Assembly (NCBI GenBank): GCA_964572225.1
Contig: CAZNFR010000007.1
Location: 1-64,000, forward strand
Direction of reading: 5' to 3'
From: CAZNFR01 sp964572225
GTDB lineage: Bacteria > Bacteroidota > Bacteroidia > Bacteroidales > GCA-2748055
Length of the DNA stretch: 64,000 bases
Part shown: piece after piece, positions 20,401 through 28,232 of the stretch
Numbering within the stretch: position 1 is the first letter of the stretch
How the letters are laid out: each line of letters opens with the position of its first letter
Notes under the pieces: generated by a model
Told to the model about the DNA's origin: nothing
Seen by the model: the letters and a program-made list of their open reading frames with translations, nothing else
Databases searched by the model: none
Program-made: the position numbers and the translations under genes

Positions 20401-20922
20401 ACAACCGTCATTCACGGTCAGAGGGATCTCATCATAGTTTAGCTCATTGTAGGGGCCCTCACCGGTTGCGATGATTTGTTCGTAGATAGGATTCAGGTTC
20501 AGAGGAACCACCTGCTGCCAAAAAATCGCATCATGAATCTGGAATATTGCACCCGGATTGTCGTAGGGACCCACTTTTACGAATAAACTATCCATATAGG
20601 AACCATCCGGGTCGGTGACGGTGATGTCAATTTTGTAGATTCCTGCGATTCCCTTTTCTTCAAACTTTAGCATGGCAATCCTGTCGCCCGTGGTATGTTC
20701 AACAGAAAGCACCACCAGGTTTGGTGAGGAAGAAATTGCTGCAAAGTTAAGGTCTTGGACTTCATCATCCCCATCACTGACGGATGGAATCACAAAATGA
20801 TTCTCGTTGGAACCGATAAATGAATAAATTGTGTCAATTGCGCCAAAATCTGGCAGATTCTGTGCTTTTAACATGCACACTCCTACCAGGAAAATCAAAA
20901 TAACGGTAATTGGTTTTTTCAT
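17458..20922 (-). CDS. Large secreted multidomain protein with T9SS type A sorting domain and glycosidase-like core
   Basis: A 1154-residue exported protein. In order it has a Sec signal peptide (1-21, ending LKAQN), an Ig/cadherin-like segment with tandem-repeat look (about 25-118), a PA14-like sugar-binding domain (about 130-295), two fibronectin type III domains (about 300-388 and 392-485), a TIM-barrel-like region resembling clan GH-A arabinofuranosidase/glucanase-type enzymes (about 490-890) with FIEFGNEVWG, in which NE could be the acid/base Asn-Glu pair, a linker, and a C-terminal beta-sandwich with WFFPNPVQDQLNI and YTIELKDS, the type A T9SS signal (about 1080-1154). This suggests a cell-surface or released polysaccharide-degrading enzyme. 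The catalytic assignment is inference; the T9SS tail is clear. Confidence 0.8.
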   Translation of the reverse strand: MKKPITVILIFLVGVCMLKAQNLPDFGAIDTIYSFIGSNENHFVIPSVSDGDDEVQDLNFAAISSSPNLVVLSVEHTTGDRIAMLKFEEKGIAGIYKIDITVTDPDGSYMDSLFVKVGPYDNPGAIFQIHDAIFWQQVVPLNLNPIYEQIIATGEGPYNELNYDEIPLTVNDGCSGAICTGHDFFTAFYKGYFVPPATASYTFFMEGENNFGLWLSNTENHEFAQNIIYKGGNLPEKGTNIGNHQYQSAPVELQKGVPYAFYATQWIVHQTYGGVLVEGGGILKSFIPGENMMPYFDPEKPEIPGNLKVLTRTSDKILLDWDPSDDNEIVEYYNIYINGELYEKSAAISEITLENLTPGMVYNIVVTAVDKVGNESLTSEIVRTETWSSDANSPQPPTNLEVKLATGISVKIGWSGASDNETEVVAYNVYLEDSLLNTDDFLYADTLIIYDLLPNTSYSVQFESVDASYNVSDKSEIFTFKTSEYDPFGPDLGDNNARMSINLKNISWNNGFGLNGPYESGEMVNNPDVVDLIKEFEAGAIRWGAISANSKSLNGSSGTGKNNTYAKMFSLANEIDAYFSLTVGVQDGIDYIVDINTFSHLLEYLEGDGSTTWGAKRIAEGFTDPLISTAPKGLFIEFGNEVWGRDAHDAQIGNNYDEYAAWCREAADLMRQSPYYDPEKIRFVYSGRNPHPDDSWGITEPLLEGDSGRVSVLGVSGYLGGNLNYDPDLPTWNSEIQYYRQKIEQAQRKIEGFKASMIMGMELTQSIKQFYLYESNATTPSYNGRLGQAMVVVDFFASGMPYGSLVPSIFHLTGGEWRITVPSDNYRPLPLFTTGKFFNQYCKGHILDTKVESKFMIKDGNGREMDVEPVGAHAYALGEDYAILWVSRDFSKDYTVQVDLPNEFVFTSEATMYTFTGESFNDTYVDVDTINIELKDSMMVKVPAFGMVLIAFQGEDLEFDPLPLGYFNHVEPESIELKPEDELEFEVDENLERVYFVANLFPENVFFENVVIEELDNPVKATVRYLGAGRSYIKGSGKCDGNGTVKIVAWSLENPEIRDTLEVSISNQGSNCNVSVNDDYASKIWFFPNPVQDQLNIKTETEAWISIYNLSGQLMLKKRIDGNGIITTSDLNKGLYTIELKDSTQVKRSQFIKQ

Positions 20923-21121
20923 TATGAAGCAAATTAGTTAGTATTATTCAGGGGGCCTTAATTCTTATAAGAGTCCCGAAAACGGAAATCCAGCCTTTTC
21001 CCTGGTTGGTTTATGGATCACAATATAATAATAAAATGCAATCATCCCTATTTTATACAGTATGAATCATAGGAAGTTGGGGTAAATGCTCAGTTTTTCT
21101 GAATAAAAGTAGGGAGTCATT

Positions 21122-21826
21122 TTATTTCACCTTTGATGAAGATAGGTAATTATTTGCATACCAATAATATGAGATATCCGAATAATTAAAAAACTCTTTT
21201 TTCCCGAAGTTTGTGGCTGGAAAATGAGATTTCTTCATAAATGCTTTAATATCTTTTCTATCTGCTTCAAAATCATGATTGTATGCTGTACTCATGAATT
21301 TAATCATATATTCAGGGGATTTCCGCAATAATTCCGGATATTTCTGCTGCATGATTTTCACAAATGCATTTAGATAATGGATTTGTTTCTCAAGATTTTT
21401 CAACCTTGCCAGTCTTTCTTTTCGTTCCTGATGATTCGTCAGGTTTTTCTTGTATTCAAAAAGAGATTTGATCTCCGTGTTAAATATATCATAATTAGAG
21501 ACATACATTTCAATTCTTTCGGCGAAAGAAGGCTTCATCTGGAAGTGTCCGATTGAGAAATCCACTTCACCCGTATTAACATAAACGATATCCAGGGTGG
21601 TCGTTTCAATATAATCTCTGAACATGGAATACCTGATCAATTCGGGAAAAACTATGCTTGATATGACTCCTGGATCATTTTGGTATTGTTTGGACACCTC
21701 ATCGATGAGTCCAATGTTCCCTAGGATAATTTCATTTGCTTTTTCATAGTTTCGGTGGTAGTGTTCTTCATAATGGATCCCGGTACCTCCCAAAATAACC
21801 GCTGCACAAAGTATAAGATTTTTCAT
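21122..21826 (-). CDS. Exported lysozyme-like/lytic transglycosylase-like protein
   Basis: A 234-residue protein with a hydrophobic N-terminus (MKNLILCAAVILGG...). Glu62 in VFPELIRYS followed by GHFQMKPSFAE (residues 93-103) resembles the lysozyme-fold pattern of lytic transglycosylases, where a catalytic Glu precedes a G-(L/H)-(M/F)-Q-(I/M) motif. Here the distance Glu to Gly is 31 residues. A lysine/arginine-rich helix (about 128-160) follows. I do not recognise the family; this is inferred from motif shape only. The gene starts 10 bases behind the alanine symporter gene, so they are likely one transcription unit. Confidence 0.5.
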   Translation of the reverse strand: MKNLILCAAVILGGTGIHYEEHYHRNYEKANEIILGNIGLIDEVSKQYQNDPGVISSIVFPELIRYSMFRDYIETTTLDIVYVNTGEVDFSIGHFQMKPSFAERIEMYVSNYDIFNTEIKSLFEYKKNLTNHQERKERLARLKNLEKQIHYLNAFVKIMQQKYPELLRKSPEYMIKFMSTAYNHDFEADRKDIKAFMKKSHFPATNFGKKEFFNYSDISYYWYANNYLSSSKVK

Positions 21827-21836
21827 AATAAATGCA

Positions 21837-23201
21837 TCATCTCCTTTTCAAATTATCGAAGTATTTCTTTGTTTCCCTTATGACGCAGGGAGACATAAGA
21901 ATTGCAGAGATAATGGTTGGGAAAGCCATCAGGGCATAAGCGCTGTCGAATATACTGATTACCGCATCAAGCGTCGAAACTGCCCCGATACTGATACTAA
22001 TAACGTAAAGAACATTGTATATGTTGCTCAGTTTTGCCCCGAAAAGAAAGGAAAAGCATTTTGCCCCGTAATAGGGAAAGGCAAAGAGGGTTGTAAGTGA
22101 GAAAATGGAGGCACAAATGATAAGGATATACTTACCGGCTCCAGGAATGCCCGATTCAAATGCCATTGCTGTTAGTGATATTCCTTCATGACCAGTATTA
22201 TTCCACAGTCCTGTAATAATTATCGCCAAAGCAGTCATGGTACAGATAACTATGGTATCCACAAAAGGTCCAAGCATGGCTACCAGCCCTTCCCTTACCG
22301 GTTCTTTAGTTTTAGCAGCCCCATGAGCCATAGGAGCGGTTCCGACACCTGCTTCATTGGAGAAGGCTGCTCTTCTGAATCCGTAGATTATTAAAGCACC
22401 CAACGAGCCCCCTGCCATGGATTCTGCCTTAAACGCATCTGTAATGATCAATTCGAATGCAGGGAGTATTTCAGGATAATTTTTAAAAAGGATAAAAAGG
22501 ACACTTACCACATAAATGATTACCATAAGGGGTACTAATCTACCGGCCACGCGGCCTATCCTTTTAATGCCTCCAAACAGGACCAAAGAAACTAAAAGGG
22601 TGATCAGCAGACCGGTAATCAGATCGGAGGTAAGGCCTGTACTAAGGCCGGCAGGAATGAGAATTATATCCGATACGGCCTGGGTAAGCTGGTTGGCCTG
22701 AAACATCGGAGAGACTCCTATCATTCCGGCAATCGAAAAAAACACTGCCAGAAATCTCCATTTTTTTCCCAGACCTTCGGTAATAAAATACATGGGTCCT
22801 CCCTGGATTTCCCCATTACTGTCTCTTCCCCTGAAAAGAACAGCAAGTGTGCAGGTAAAGTACTTTGTAAGCATGCCCAGAATAGCACTTACCCACATCC
22901 AGAACAAAGTTCCGGGTCCGCCAACGCTTAGCGCCACTGCAACCCCACTTATATTTCCCATTCCCACCGTGCCGGCAAGTGCAGTCGAAAGTGCCTGAAA
23001 ATGAGTTATTTGTCCGGGTTCGTCAGGATTGTCATACCTGCCCCTTAAAATACGGAGTGAGTGGGAAACGTATTTTAGCGGAGTAAGCCTGGAGACCACA
23101 ATAAAGTAAATTCCACCGGAGAAAATCAATATCAGAAGAGGATACCCCCAGATAAAATTACTGAAATCGATGAGCGATTGACCGATAGAGGCTGTTATCA
23201 T
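21837..23201 (-). CDS. Sodium/alanine symporter family protein (AGCS)
   Basis: A 454-residue membrane protein of the alanine or glycine:cation symporter family. Visible family signatures are GTVGMGNISGVAVALSVGGPG near the first helices, GGIKRIGRVAGRLVPLM and the FSNEAGVGTAPMAHGAA motif, which is part of the AGCS substrate/sodium site. It takes up alanine or glycine together with Na+. It is the first of two genes on the minus strand, with the lysozyme-like gene only 10 bases downstream, an arrangement that could pair cell-wall-derived D-/L-alanine release with uptake (inference). Confidence 0.96.
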   Translation of the reverse strand: MITASIGQSLIDFSNFIWGYPLLILIFSGGIYFIVVSRLTPLKYVSHSLRILRGRYDNPDEPGQITHFQALSTALAGTVGMGNISGVAVALSVGGPGTLFWMWVSAILGMLTKYFTCTLAVLFRGRDSNGEIQGGPMYFITEGLGKKWRFLAVFFSIAGMIGVSPMFQANQLTQAVSDIILIPAGLSTGLTSDLITGLLITLLVSLVLFGGIKRIGRVAGRLVPLMVIIYVVSVLFILFKNYPEILPAFELIITDAFKAESMAGGSLGALIIYGFRRAAFSNEAGVGTAPMAHGAAKTKEPVREGLVAMLGPFVDTIVICTMTALAIIITGLWNNTGHEGISLTAMAFESGIPGAGKYILIICASIFSLTTLFAFPYYGAKCFSFLFGAKLSNIYNVLYVISISIGAVSTLDAVISIFDSAYALMAFPTIISAILMSPCVIRETKKYFDNLKRR

Positions 23202-23270
23202 TGGGTAATTTTAATCAAATCCAATGAATTTCAGAAATCTTACCAGCTTTTCTTTTTGATTGTTAACACA

Positions 23271-23882
23271 CTATTGTTTAAGCTTACCGGCGAAGTTTTT
23301 ATTCAGCTTGTCAAGTTTTGGCCTTATGACATAGGTGCAATATCCCTGGTTGGGGTTTTTACGGAAATAATCCTGGTGGTATTCCTCGGCAATATAAAAA
23401 TGTGAAAAAGGAGTTAGCTCTGTCACGATTTCACTTTCGTACTCACCGCTGTTGTTAAGTTTGGATATAACCTTTTCTGCGGTTTGCCTTTGCTGATCGT
23501 TGTGATAAAAAATTACCGAGCGGTATTGCGGACCCACATCCGCTCCTTGCCGGTTAAGAGTGGTGGGATTGTGGGTCTTGAAAAAAATCTCAAGTATCTC
23601 TTCGTAACTGATTAAATCCGGATTAAAATCGAACTGGATTACTTCAGCGTGTCCGGTTCTACCGGAAGTCACCTCGCGGTAGGACGGATTGACCACCTCT
23701 CCGCCGGAATATCCGGAAATCACACTTTCTACTCCATCCACTTCTTCAAATACTGCTTCTGTGCACCAAAAGCATCCACCTCCAAGAGTTGCCGTTTCCA
23801 TTTTAGCGTTGTTTAAATTAGGATTCTGAGCATTTACGGCTAGTGCCAAGAATGACAGAATAGGTATCATTATGTTTTTCAT
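23271..23882 (-). CDS. msrA: Peptide-methionine (S)-S-oxide reductase, exported
   Basis: Reduces the S epimer of methionine sulfoxide. The 203-residue protein has a signal peptide (MKNIMIPILSFLALAVNAQ), then the MsrA active site GGGCFWC with the catalytic Cys37 and a second cysteine at 40, followed by EAVFEEVDGVESVISGYSGG. The region RTGHAEVIQFDFNP and QYRSVIFYHN are further signatures. No recycling cysteine near the C-terminus is obvious beyond CTYV. Together with MsrB at 1874-2389 it would protect envelope proteins, although the two genes are not linked. Confidence 0.96.
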   Translation of the reverse strand: MKNIMIPILSFLALAVNAQNPNLNNAKMETATLGGGCFWCTEAVFEEVDGVESVISGYSGGEVVNPSYREVTSGRTGHAEVIQFDFNPDLISYEEILEIFFKTHNPTTLNRQGADVGPQYRSVIFYHNDQQRQTAEKVISKLNNSGEYESEIVTELTPFSHFYIAEEYHQDYFRKNPNQGYCTYVIRPKLDKLNKNFAGKLKQ

Positions 23883-23933
23883 TCTTTTTCCAGGTAAACA
23901 ATTCTCCTTAATGAAATGTTTGCGGTCTATTCA

Positions 23934-23964
23934 TTGACCCGAAAGGATATACTTCATAACTTTG
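23934..23964 (+). promoter_or_regulatory. Promoter of the amrS-amrB-amrA operon (TTG-N20-TAACTTTG)
   Basis: A TTG at 23934-23936 and TAACTTTG at 23957-23964 are separated by 20 bases, an exact match to the Bacteroidota TTG-N19-21-TAnnTTTG promoter. The amrS ATG at 23975 starts only 10 bases after the -7 box, so transcription should start just before or at the start codon, giving a leaderless or nearly leaderless mRNA. Confidence 0.72.
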
Positions 23965-23974
23965 CTTTAACTAA

Positions 23975-24982
23975 ATGTTTGAAGCAAGTTATTATCGAAA
24001 TGCAGGTTCCCGGGATACGCAATGTTTTATTTGTCCGCATAACTGTCGGATCAGGGAAAGCCACCGTGGTATTTGCGGGGTCAGGAAAAATATTGAATCA
24101 AAACTTTATCTCGAAGTCTATGGCTGGCCTGTTGCCATGCACTCAGATCCCATAGAAAAAAAACCGCTTTACCATTTTTACCCGGGAAAAGAGGTATTAT
24201 CGCTAGGAACCTACGGGTGCAATCTGAAGTGTTTCTATTGTCAGAATTTCAGCATATCACAGAATAGAAAGCCGGATAACAGGGGAAAAAGGTATTATAA
24301 TCCAGAGGAAATTCTTAACCTGGCCAGGTCTAATCCCAATAGTGCAGGAATTGCCTATACCTATAATGAACCTGTTGTTTTTTTTGAATACATGAAAGAT
24401 ATTGCCATTCCTGCTGCAGAGGAAGGGATGGTAAATGTCATGGTCACCAATGGATTTATAGGCTCTGAAGTTCTCGAAGAGGTTATCGGCTTTACCCATG
24501 CTTTTAATGTGGACCTGAAATCCATCAGGGATGATTTCTATCGAAAGCATACCGGTGCCTTCATTTCACCTGTGTTACATGCCCTGCAAAGAATTTCGCG
24601 ATCAGATTCGCATCTCGAGATAACTCATCTGGTTATCCCGGGGCTCAATGATGAGGAAGAAGACTTTTATGAATTGATAAGCTGGATGGAGGATAATCTG
24701 CATAAAAATACCGTATTACACCTGTCAGGGTATCACCCAGCCTATAAAGCCAGTATGGAACCAACCCCTGCAAGCACACTCCATAGATTTTTTGAAATAG
24801 CTTCCTCGCGATTACCTTTTGTCTATCTGGGTAATATTTTGAGTGACCGAGGAAAAAACACAGTATGTCCGTCATGTAAGAGCGAAGTGATATATAGAAA
24901 TGGGTTTTCGGTGATTAGGAACCTTACAATAGAGGGACATTGTTCAGAATGTGGTTATGAGATAATTAAATATCCGTCGTAA
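23975..24982 (+). CDS. amrS: AmmeMemoRadiSam system radical SAM enzyme
   Basis: A 335-residue radical SAM protein. The SAM cluster motif is CxxxCxxC (Cys82/Cys86/Cys89, GCNLKCFYCQNF). An N-terminal zinc-type cysteine set (Cys17, Cys20, Cys24, Cys34) and a C-terminal CxxC pair (VCPSCKSE and HCSECGYE) are also present. This matches the AmrS family, which is co-conserved with Memo and AMMECR1 in bacteria and archaea; a reaction has not been assigned that I can state with certainty. It is the first gene of the operon: amrB starts inside its stop codon (TAATG at 24980). A promoter stands directly upstream, so the start at 23975 is well supported by the conserved N-terminus. Confidence 0.95.
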   Translation: MFEASYYRNAGSRDTQCFICPHNCRIRESHRGICGVRKNIESKLYLEVYGWPVAMHSDPIEKKPLYHFYPGKEVLSLGTYGCNLKCFYCQNFSISQNRKPDNRGKRYYNPEEILNLARSNPNSAGIAYTYNEPVVFFEYMKDIAIPAAEEGMVNVMVTNGFIGSEVLEEVIGFTHAFNVDLKSIRDDFYRKHTGAFISPVLHALQRISRSDSHLEITHLVIPGLNDEEEDFYELISWMEDNLHKNTVLHLSGYHPAYKASMEPTPASTLHRFFEIASSRLPFVYLGNILSDRGKNTVCPSCKSEVIYRNGFSVIRNLTIEGHCSECGYEIIKYPS

Positions 24983-25818
24983 TGGAAACATTGGTAAGAG
25001 AACCCTTTGTGGCAGGTAAGTTTTACTCCCAAAATAAGGATGAACTCCTAAAGCAATTGCTGAAGCTCAAAGAGCAGGAAGCAGGGATGATATCCTATCA
25101 ACTATCGGAGAATGAAATTATTGGAGCAATTCTTCCTCATGCAGCCCATGTTTTTTCCGGATCTCAAACCATCCATTTTTTTGAGATCCTTCAAAAGTCC
25201 GAAAAACAGGTTGAAACTTTTGTTATACTTCACCCCATTCACAGAGATGAAAAATTTGACTTCGCAGGAGATTCCTGCACCCATTGGAAAACACCTCTGG
25301 GATCCTCTAAGCTAGATGTTGATTTTTACAGGGAAATGGATCTGGCCCTGTCTTCATCATTCCATAAGTGGGAGCACTCTGCGGAGGTTATTCTTCCCTT
25401 CATTCAAGCCTACGGATTTGATGAATCCATGATCCTGCCCGTGGGAATCAGCTGGCAAACACCTACAATATCCAGGAAACTGACTCAAAAAATTGTAAAG
25501 GCAGCAGAATCTACCCAAAGGAAAATTTGTATCCTTGCTTCTTCTGATTTTACTCATTTTGAGAGTCCCGAAAATGGATATTCCAAGGATGAATTGGTAT
25601 TGCAACGAATTCTAAACTTCGATCCTGAAGGAACTTACAATGAGATCCGGACTAACAAAATTTCTGTTTGTGGATTTGGTCCGATAATGAGCCTGCTTTA
25701 TTTTATCCTTGATAAGTACCCACATGCGAAAGCTGAAATCCTGGCGCGGGGACATTCAGGCCAGGTTATTCCCTCAGATAGTGTTGTGGATTATTTGTCC
25801 CTGTTATTTTATCATTAA
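24982..25818 (+). CDS. amrB: AmmeMemoRadiSam system protein B (Memo family)
   Basis: A 278-residue member of the Memo family, related to the iron-dependent extradiol dioxygenase fold. Conserved elements are LPHAAHVFSGS, where many family members read PHAGYxxSG, ILHPIHRDE, and ICVCGFGPI-type SVCGFGPIMSLL near 225, which carry the two His and one Cys seen as metal ligands in human MEMO1. An oxygenase activity is only an inference. The ATG overlaps the amrS stop codon by one base (TAATG), so translation is coupled. The spacing to the AMMECR1 gene is 11 bases. Confidence 0.93.
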   Translation: METLVREPFVAGKFYSQNKDELLKQLLKLKEQEAGMISYQLSENEIIGAILPHAAHVFSGSQTIHFFEILQKSEKQVETFVILHPIHRDEKFDFAGDSCTHWKTPLGSSKLDVDFYREMDLALSSSFHKWEHSAEVILPFIQAYGFDESMILPVGISWQTPTISRKLTQKIVKAAESTQRKICILASSDFTHFESPENGYSKDELVLQRILNFDPEGTYNEIRTNKISVCGFGPIMSLLYFILDKYPHAKAEILARGHSGQVIPSDSVVDYLSLLFYH

Positions 25819-25829
25819 ACTATAAAGCC

Positions 25830-26405
25830 ATGGAAACCCTGAGCAAAATTCAACTTTCAACCCGAGAAAAACGCCTCTTGTTAAAAATTGCGAGAGAGAC
25901 CCTTTCCCATTTCCTTCATACTTCGAAAGTACTTCAATACGATGAATCCATGATCCCTGACAGTCTCCTTCAGAATCTGGGATGCTTTGTAAGTATCCAT
26001 AAAGGCAGGGCGCTACGTGGGTGCATTGGGAAATTCGAAAGCGAAAAACCCCTTTTCAGGCTGGTTCAGGATCTGAGCCTGTCGGCTGCCCTCAAAGATG
26101 AAAGGTTCAGCCCCCTGAAGTTAACTGAGCTTTCCCAGGTTTCACTGGAAATATCAATCATTGGTGACATGGAAAAGATTGAGGATCCCCTGGAGTTTAT
26201 TCCCGGTGAACATGGAATCCTGGTCAAAAAGGATATCCGCTCAGGAACGTTTTTGCCTCAGGTGGCCATTGAAACCGGATGGGACCGGGAAGAGATCCTT
26301 GGCAGATGTTCCCGTGACAAGGCCCATATAGGTTGGGATGGCTGGAAAAATGCGGATCTTTATATTTATGAAGTACAGGTAATTAGCGAATTAAGGATAA
26401 ACTGA
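25830..26405 (+). CDS. amrA: AmmeMemoRadiSam system protein A (AMMECR1 family)
   Basis: A 191-residue AMMECR1-domain protein. The family hallmark LRGCIGKF is at about residues 69-76 (GRALRGCIG), followed by the helical region KDERFSPL and the C-terminal LPQVAIETGWDREEIL block. Human AMMECR1 is linked to a syndromic disease and its biochemical activity is unsettled. In this operon it probably works on the same substrate as AmrS and Memo. It is the third gene, and a convergent 96-residue gene lies immediately downstream, with no clear terminator. Confidence 0.94.
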   Translation: METLSKIQLSTREKRLLLKIARETLSHFLHTSKVLQYDESMIPDSLLQNLGCFVSIHKGRALRGCIGKFESEKPLFRLVQDLSLSAALKDERFSPLKLTELSQVSLEISIIGDMEKIEDPLEFIPGEHGILVKKDIRSGTFLPQVAIETGWDREEILGRCSRDKAHIGWDGWKNADLYIYEVQVISELRIN

Positions 26406-26418
26406 AACTCTATTCCGG

Positions 26419-26709
26419 TTATTTTGAAAGCAAATTGGCTGTAATTGCTTTAAATTCCTCGATATGATCCCCATCCTGTGGTGGTTTACCGGCCATAGTA
26501 TACCAGTACATGGCATTGCATTCATCGCCCTCCTTTCGGTGAAGATAAGCGTGAACCCATGCTGCATCTGAACCAGGCAGATCCTGTACCATGGAATGTG
26601 CCTTATCCCAGTAACCCTTTCTTTCCCACCAAAGTGCTTTTAACTCAGTAGAGAATTCCTCGGGAGGATAAGCCATATCCAGTGTAAAATTAAATGAGCT
26701 ATAATCCAT
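26419..26709 (-). CDS. Conserved hypothetical protein
   Basis: A 96-residue soluble, tryptophan-rich protein. It has repeated WWERKGYWDKAH-like and AWVHAYLHRKEGDECNAMYWYTMAGKPPQ segments, characteristic of a small conserved family I recognise by pattern only (HAYLHRKEGD...YWY.MAG.P), whose function is unknown. It is encoded on the minus strand, convergent to amrA with 13 bases between the stops, and divergent from comB. No signal peptide. Confidence 0.72.
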   Translation of the reverse strand: MDYSSFNFTLDMAYPPEEFSTELKALWWERKGYWDKAHSMVQDLPGSDAAWVHAYLHRKEGDECNAMYWYTMAGKPPQDGDHIEEFKAITANLLSK

Positions 26710-26909
26710 AATACTACAAAAATAGGACTTTCACCGACTTTGAACCCGGGTTTTTCATTAATAAATTATTAAAAGCTTGATTTTTTGGATCGGATATCTC
26801 TTTCTCACTCACTGGGCTCGATAAAAAGGGATGATATTTTTCGTTGCTATAAATATGTTTTATAACTATGGCAGGAATTCTGTATCATTGCAGGATATAA
26901 AAATCCAAA

Positions 26910-27599
26910 ATGAAAATTCATATCTCAGACTTCGTAAAAGGTGCTATCGAGGCCGAGGGAATTGCTGTAATCATAGATGTTTTCAGAGCATTTTCCTTGG
27001 ATGCTTATGCTGTTAGCCGGGGAGTCAACAAGATCATACCTGTTGGAGATATCGAACAGGCACGGGAAATAAAAAGAAAATACCCGGAGTATATTTTGGC
27101 CGGAGAAAGGCATGAAAAGAAACCCCCGGATTTTGACTATGGAAATTCCCCTACTCACATTTTAAACGCGGACCTGAAAGGAAAAACCCTCATACATACA
27201 ACCAGTGCAGGAACACAGGGACTCTCTCATGCTGAAAATGCAGATTTGGTTATGACAGGAGCCTTTGTAAATGCCAGAGCAATAGCCAGGTTCATACTAA
27301 AGCATAAGCCCGCAAAGGTGAGCCTTGTCTGTATGGGTTATGAGGCTTCCATAAAGACGGAGGAAGACAGTTTTTGTGCGGAATACATCCATGGCTTATT
27401 AGGAGGGATTGAACCGGATTTTGGTCGAATAAAGGAAAAGATCCGGAGCTCCAGTGGAAAAAGGTTTTTCCTGGATGAAAAACAAGGATATTCCCCTTCA
27501 TCCGATTTTGATCTTTGTTTGGAACTTAACCGTTTTAATTTTGTTTTAAAACTTAATCCTAAGGGAGAATTTCCGTTTTTAGAGAAGATTGATATATGA
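26910..27599 (+). CDS. comB: ComB family (2-phosphosulfolactate phosphatase) protein
   Basis: A 229-residue member of the ComB family. In methanogens ComB hydrolyses 2-phosphosulfolactate on the way to coenzyme M, and in other bacteria it feeds sulfolactate metabolism. Family features are AVIIDVFRAFS near the N-terminus with the conserved Asp, GERHEKKPPDFDYGNSP, HTTSAGTQGL and CMGYEASIKTEEDSFCAEYI. Its presence in a fermentative Bacteroidota bacterium without other sulfolactate genes in view makes the substrate uncertain. It overlaps the thioredoxin-like gene by ATGA at 27596-27599, so the two are translationally coupled. Confidence 0.88.
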   Translation: MKIHISDFVKGAIEAEGIAVIIDVFRAFSLDAYAVSRGVNKIIPVGDIEQAREIKRKYPEYILAGERHEKKPPDFDYGNSPTHILNADLKGKTLIHTTSAGTQGLSHAENADLVMTGAFVNARAIARFILKHKPAKVSLVCMGYEASIKTEEDSFCAEYIHGLLGGIEPDFGRIKEKIRSSSGKRFFLDEKQGYSPSSDFDLCLELNRFNFVLKLNPKGEFPFLEKIDI

Positions 27600-28216
27600 A
27601 ATTATTGAATATGAGCAGGTTAAAAAAATGGTTTGCAAGCTACAGGAGTAAAAACTCGAAACTGAAAATTGCCGGGGATGTTTTCTTCTGGTTGTTTTTG
27701 TTGCTACTGTTAATCCCTTCAACCCGGAAAGAGATTGCTACTTTGGTAAACCGGATTACCATGAGCAATCCTAAAGTAAAGGAAAGCGCTGAATACAAGA
27801 TTCTCACGGAGGATGATATGAACTTAAGGTTTGTGGATTTTGAGGGAAATGATTACCGTCTATCGGATTTTGCAGGAGAAGTGATTTTATTGAATTACTG
27901 GGCAACCTGGTGTCCTCCCTGTCGTGCGGAAATGCCCTCTATTCAAAAACTATTTAATGATTATGGAAAGCAGATTAACATTTTGCTGCTAAGTACAGAA
28001 AATGAGGAAACGGTAAAATCCTATTTGTTTGAAAATGAATACTCTCTTCCGGTTTTCAGGCAGCTTAGTCCGACTCCTTCGGGTTTGGCAGCCAACGCTA
28101 TTCCTACTACCTATTTAATCGACCGGAAAGGAAGGATTCGGTTGGAAAAAACCGGAGCAGCTGACTGGAATTCAGATGATTTCAAGGCACAGCTTGATAA
28201 GCTGATTGGAGATTAA
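27596..28216 (+). CDS. TlpA-like thiol:disulfide oxidoreductase, membrane anchored
   Basis: A 206-residue protein with a cytoplasmic basic stretch, one transmembrane helix (about 28-42), and a periplasmic thioredoxin fold with the redox motif WCPPC (Cys106, Cys109) in WATWCPPCRAEMPS, plus the cis-Pro region AIPTTYLID. Like TlpA/ResA it probably reduces or transfers disulfides outside the membrane, for example for cytochrome maturation. Translation can start at 27596 (overlapping the comB stop) or at a second ATG at 27611; the first is used here because of the coupling. Confidence 0.87.
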   Translation: MKLLNMSRLKKWFASYRSKNSKLKIAGDVFFWLFLLLLLIPSTRKEIATLVNRITMSNPKVKESAEYKILTEDDMNLRFVDFEGNDYRLSDFAGEVILLNYWATWCPPCRAEMPSIQKLFNDYGKQINILLLSTENEETVKSYLFENEYSLPVFRQLSPTPSGLAANAIPTTYLIDRKGRIRLEKTGAADWNSDDFKAQLDKLIGD

Positions 28217-28232
28217 TCCTGACATAAATAGT

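Noticed and set aside
25428..25965. A 16-base direct repeat (GATGAATCCATGATCC) shared by amrB and amrA
   Set aside because: It encodes DESMI in both proteins in different structural positions; the rest of the genes do not align, so it is a chance match, not a duplication.
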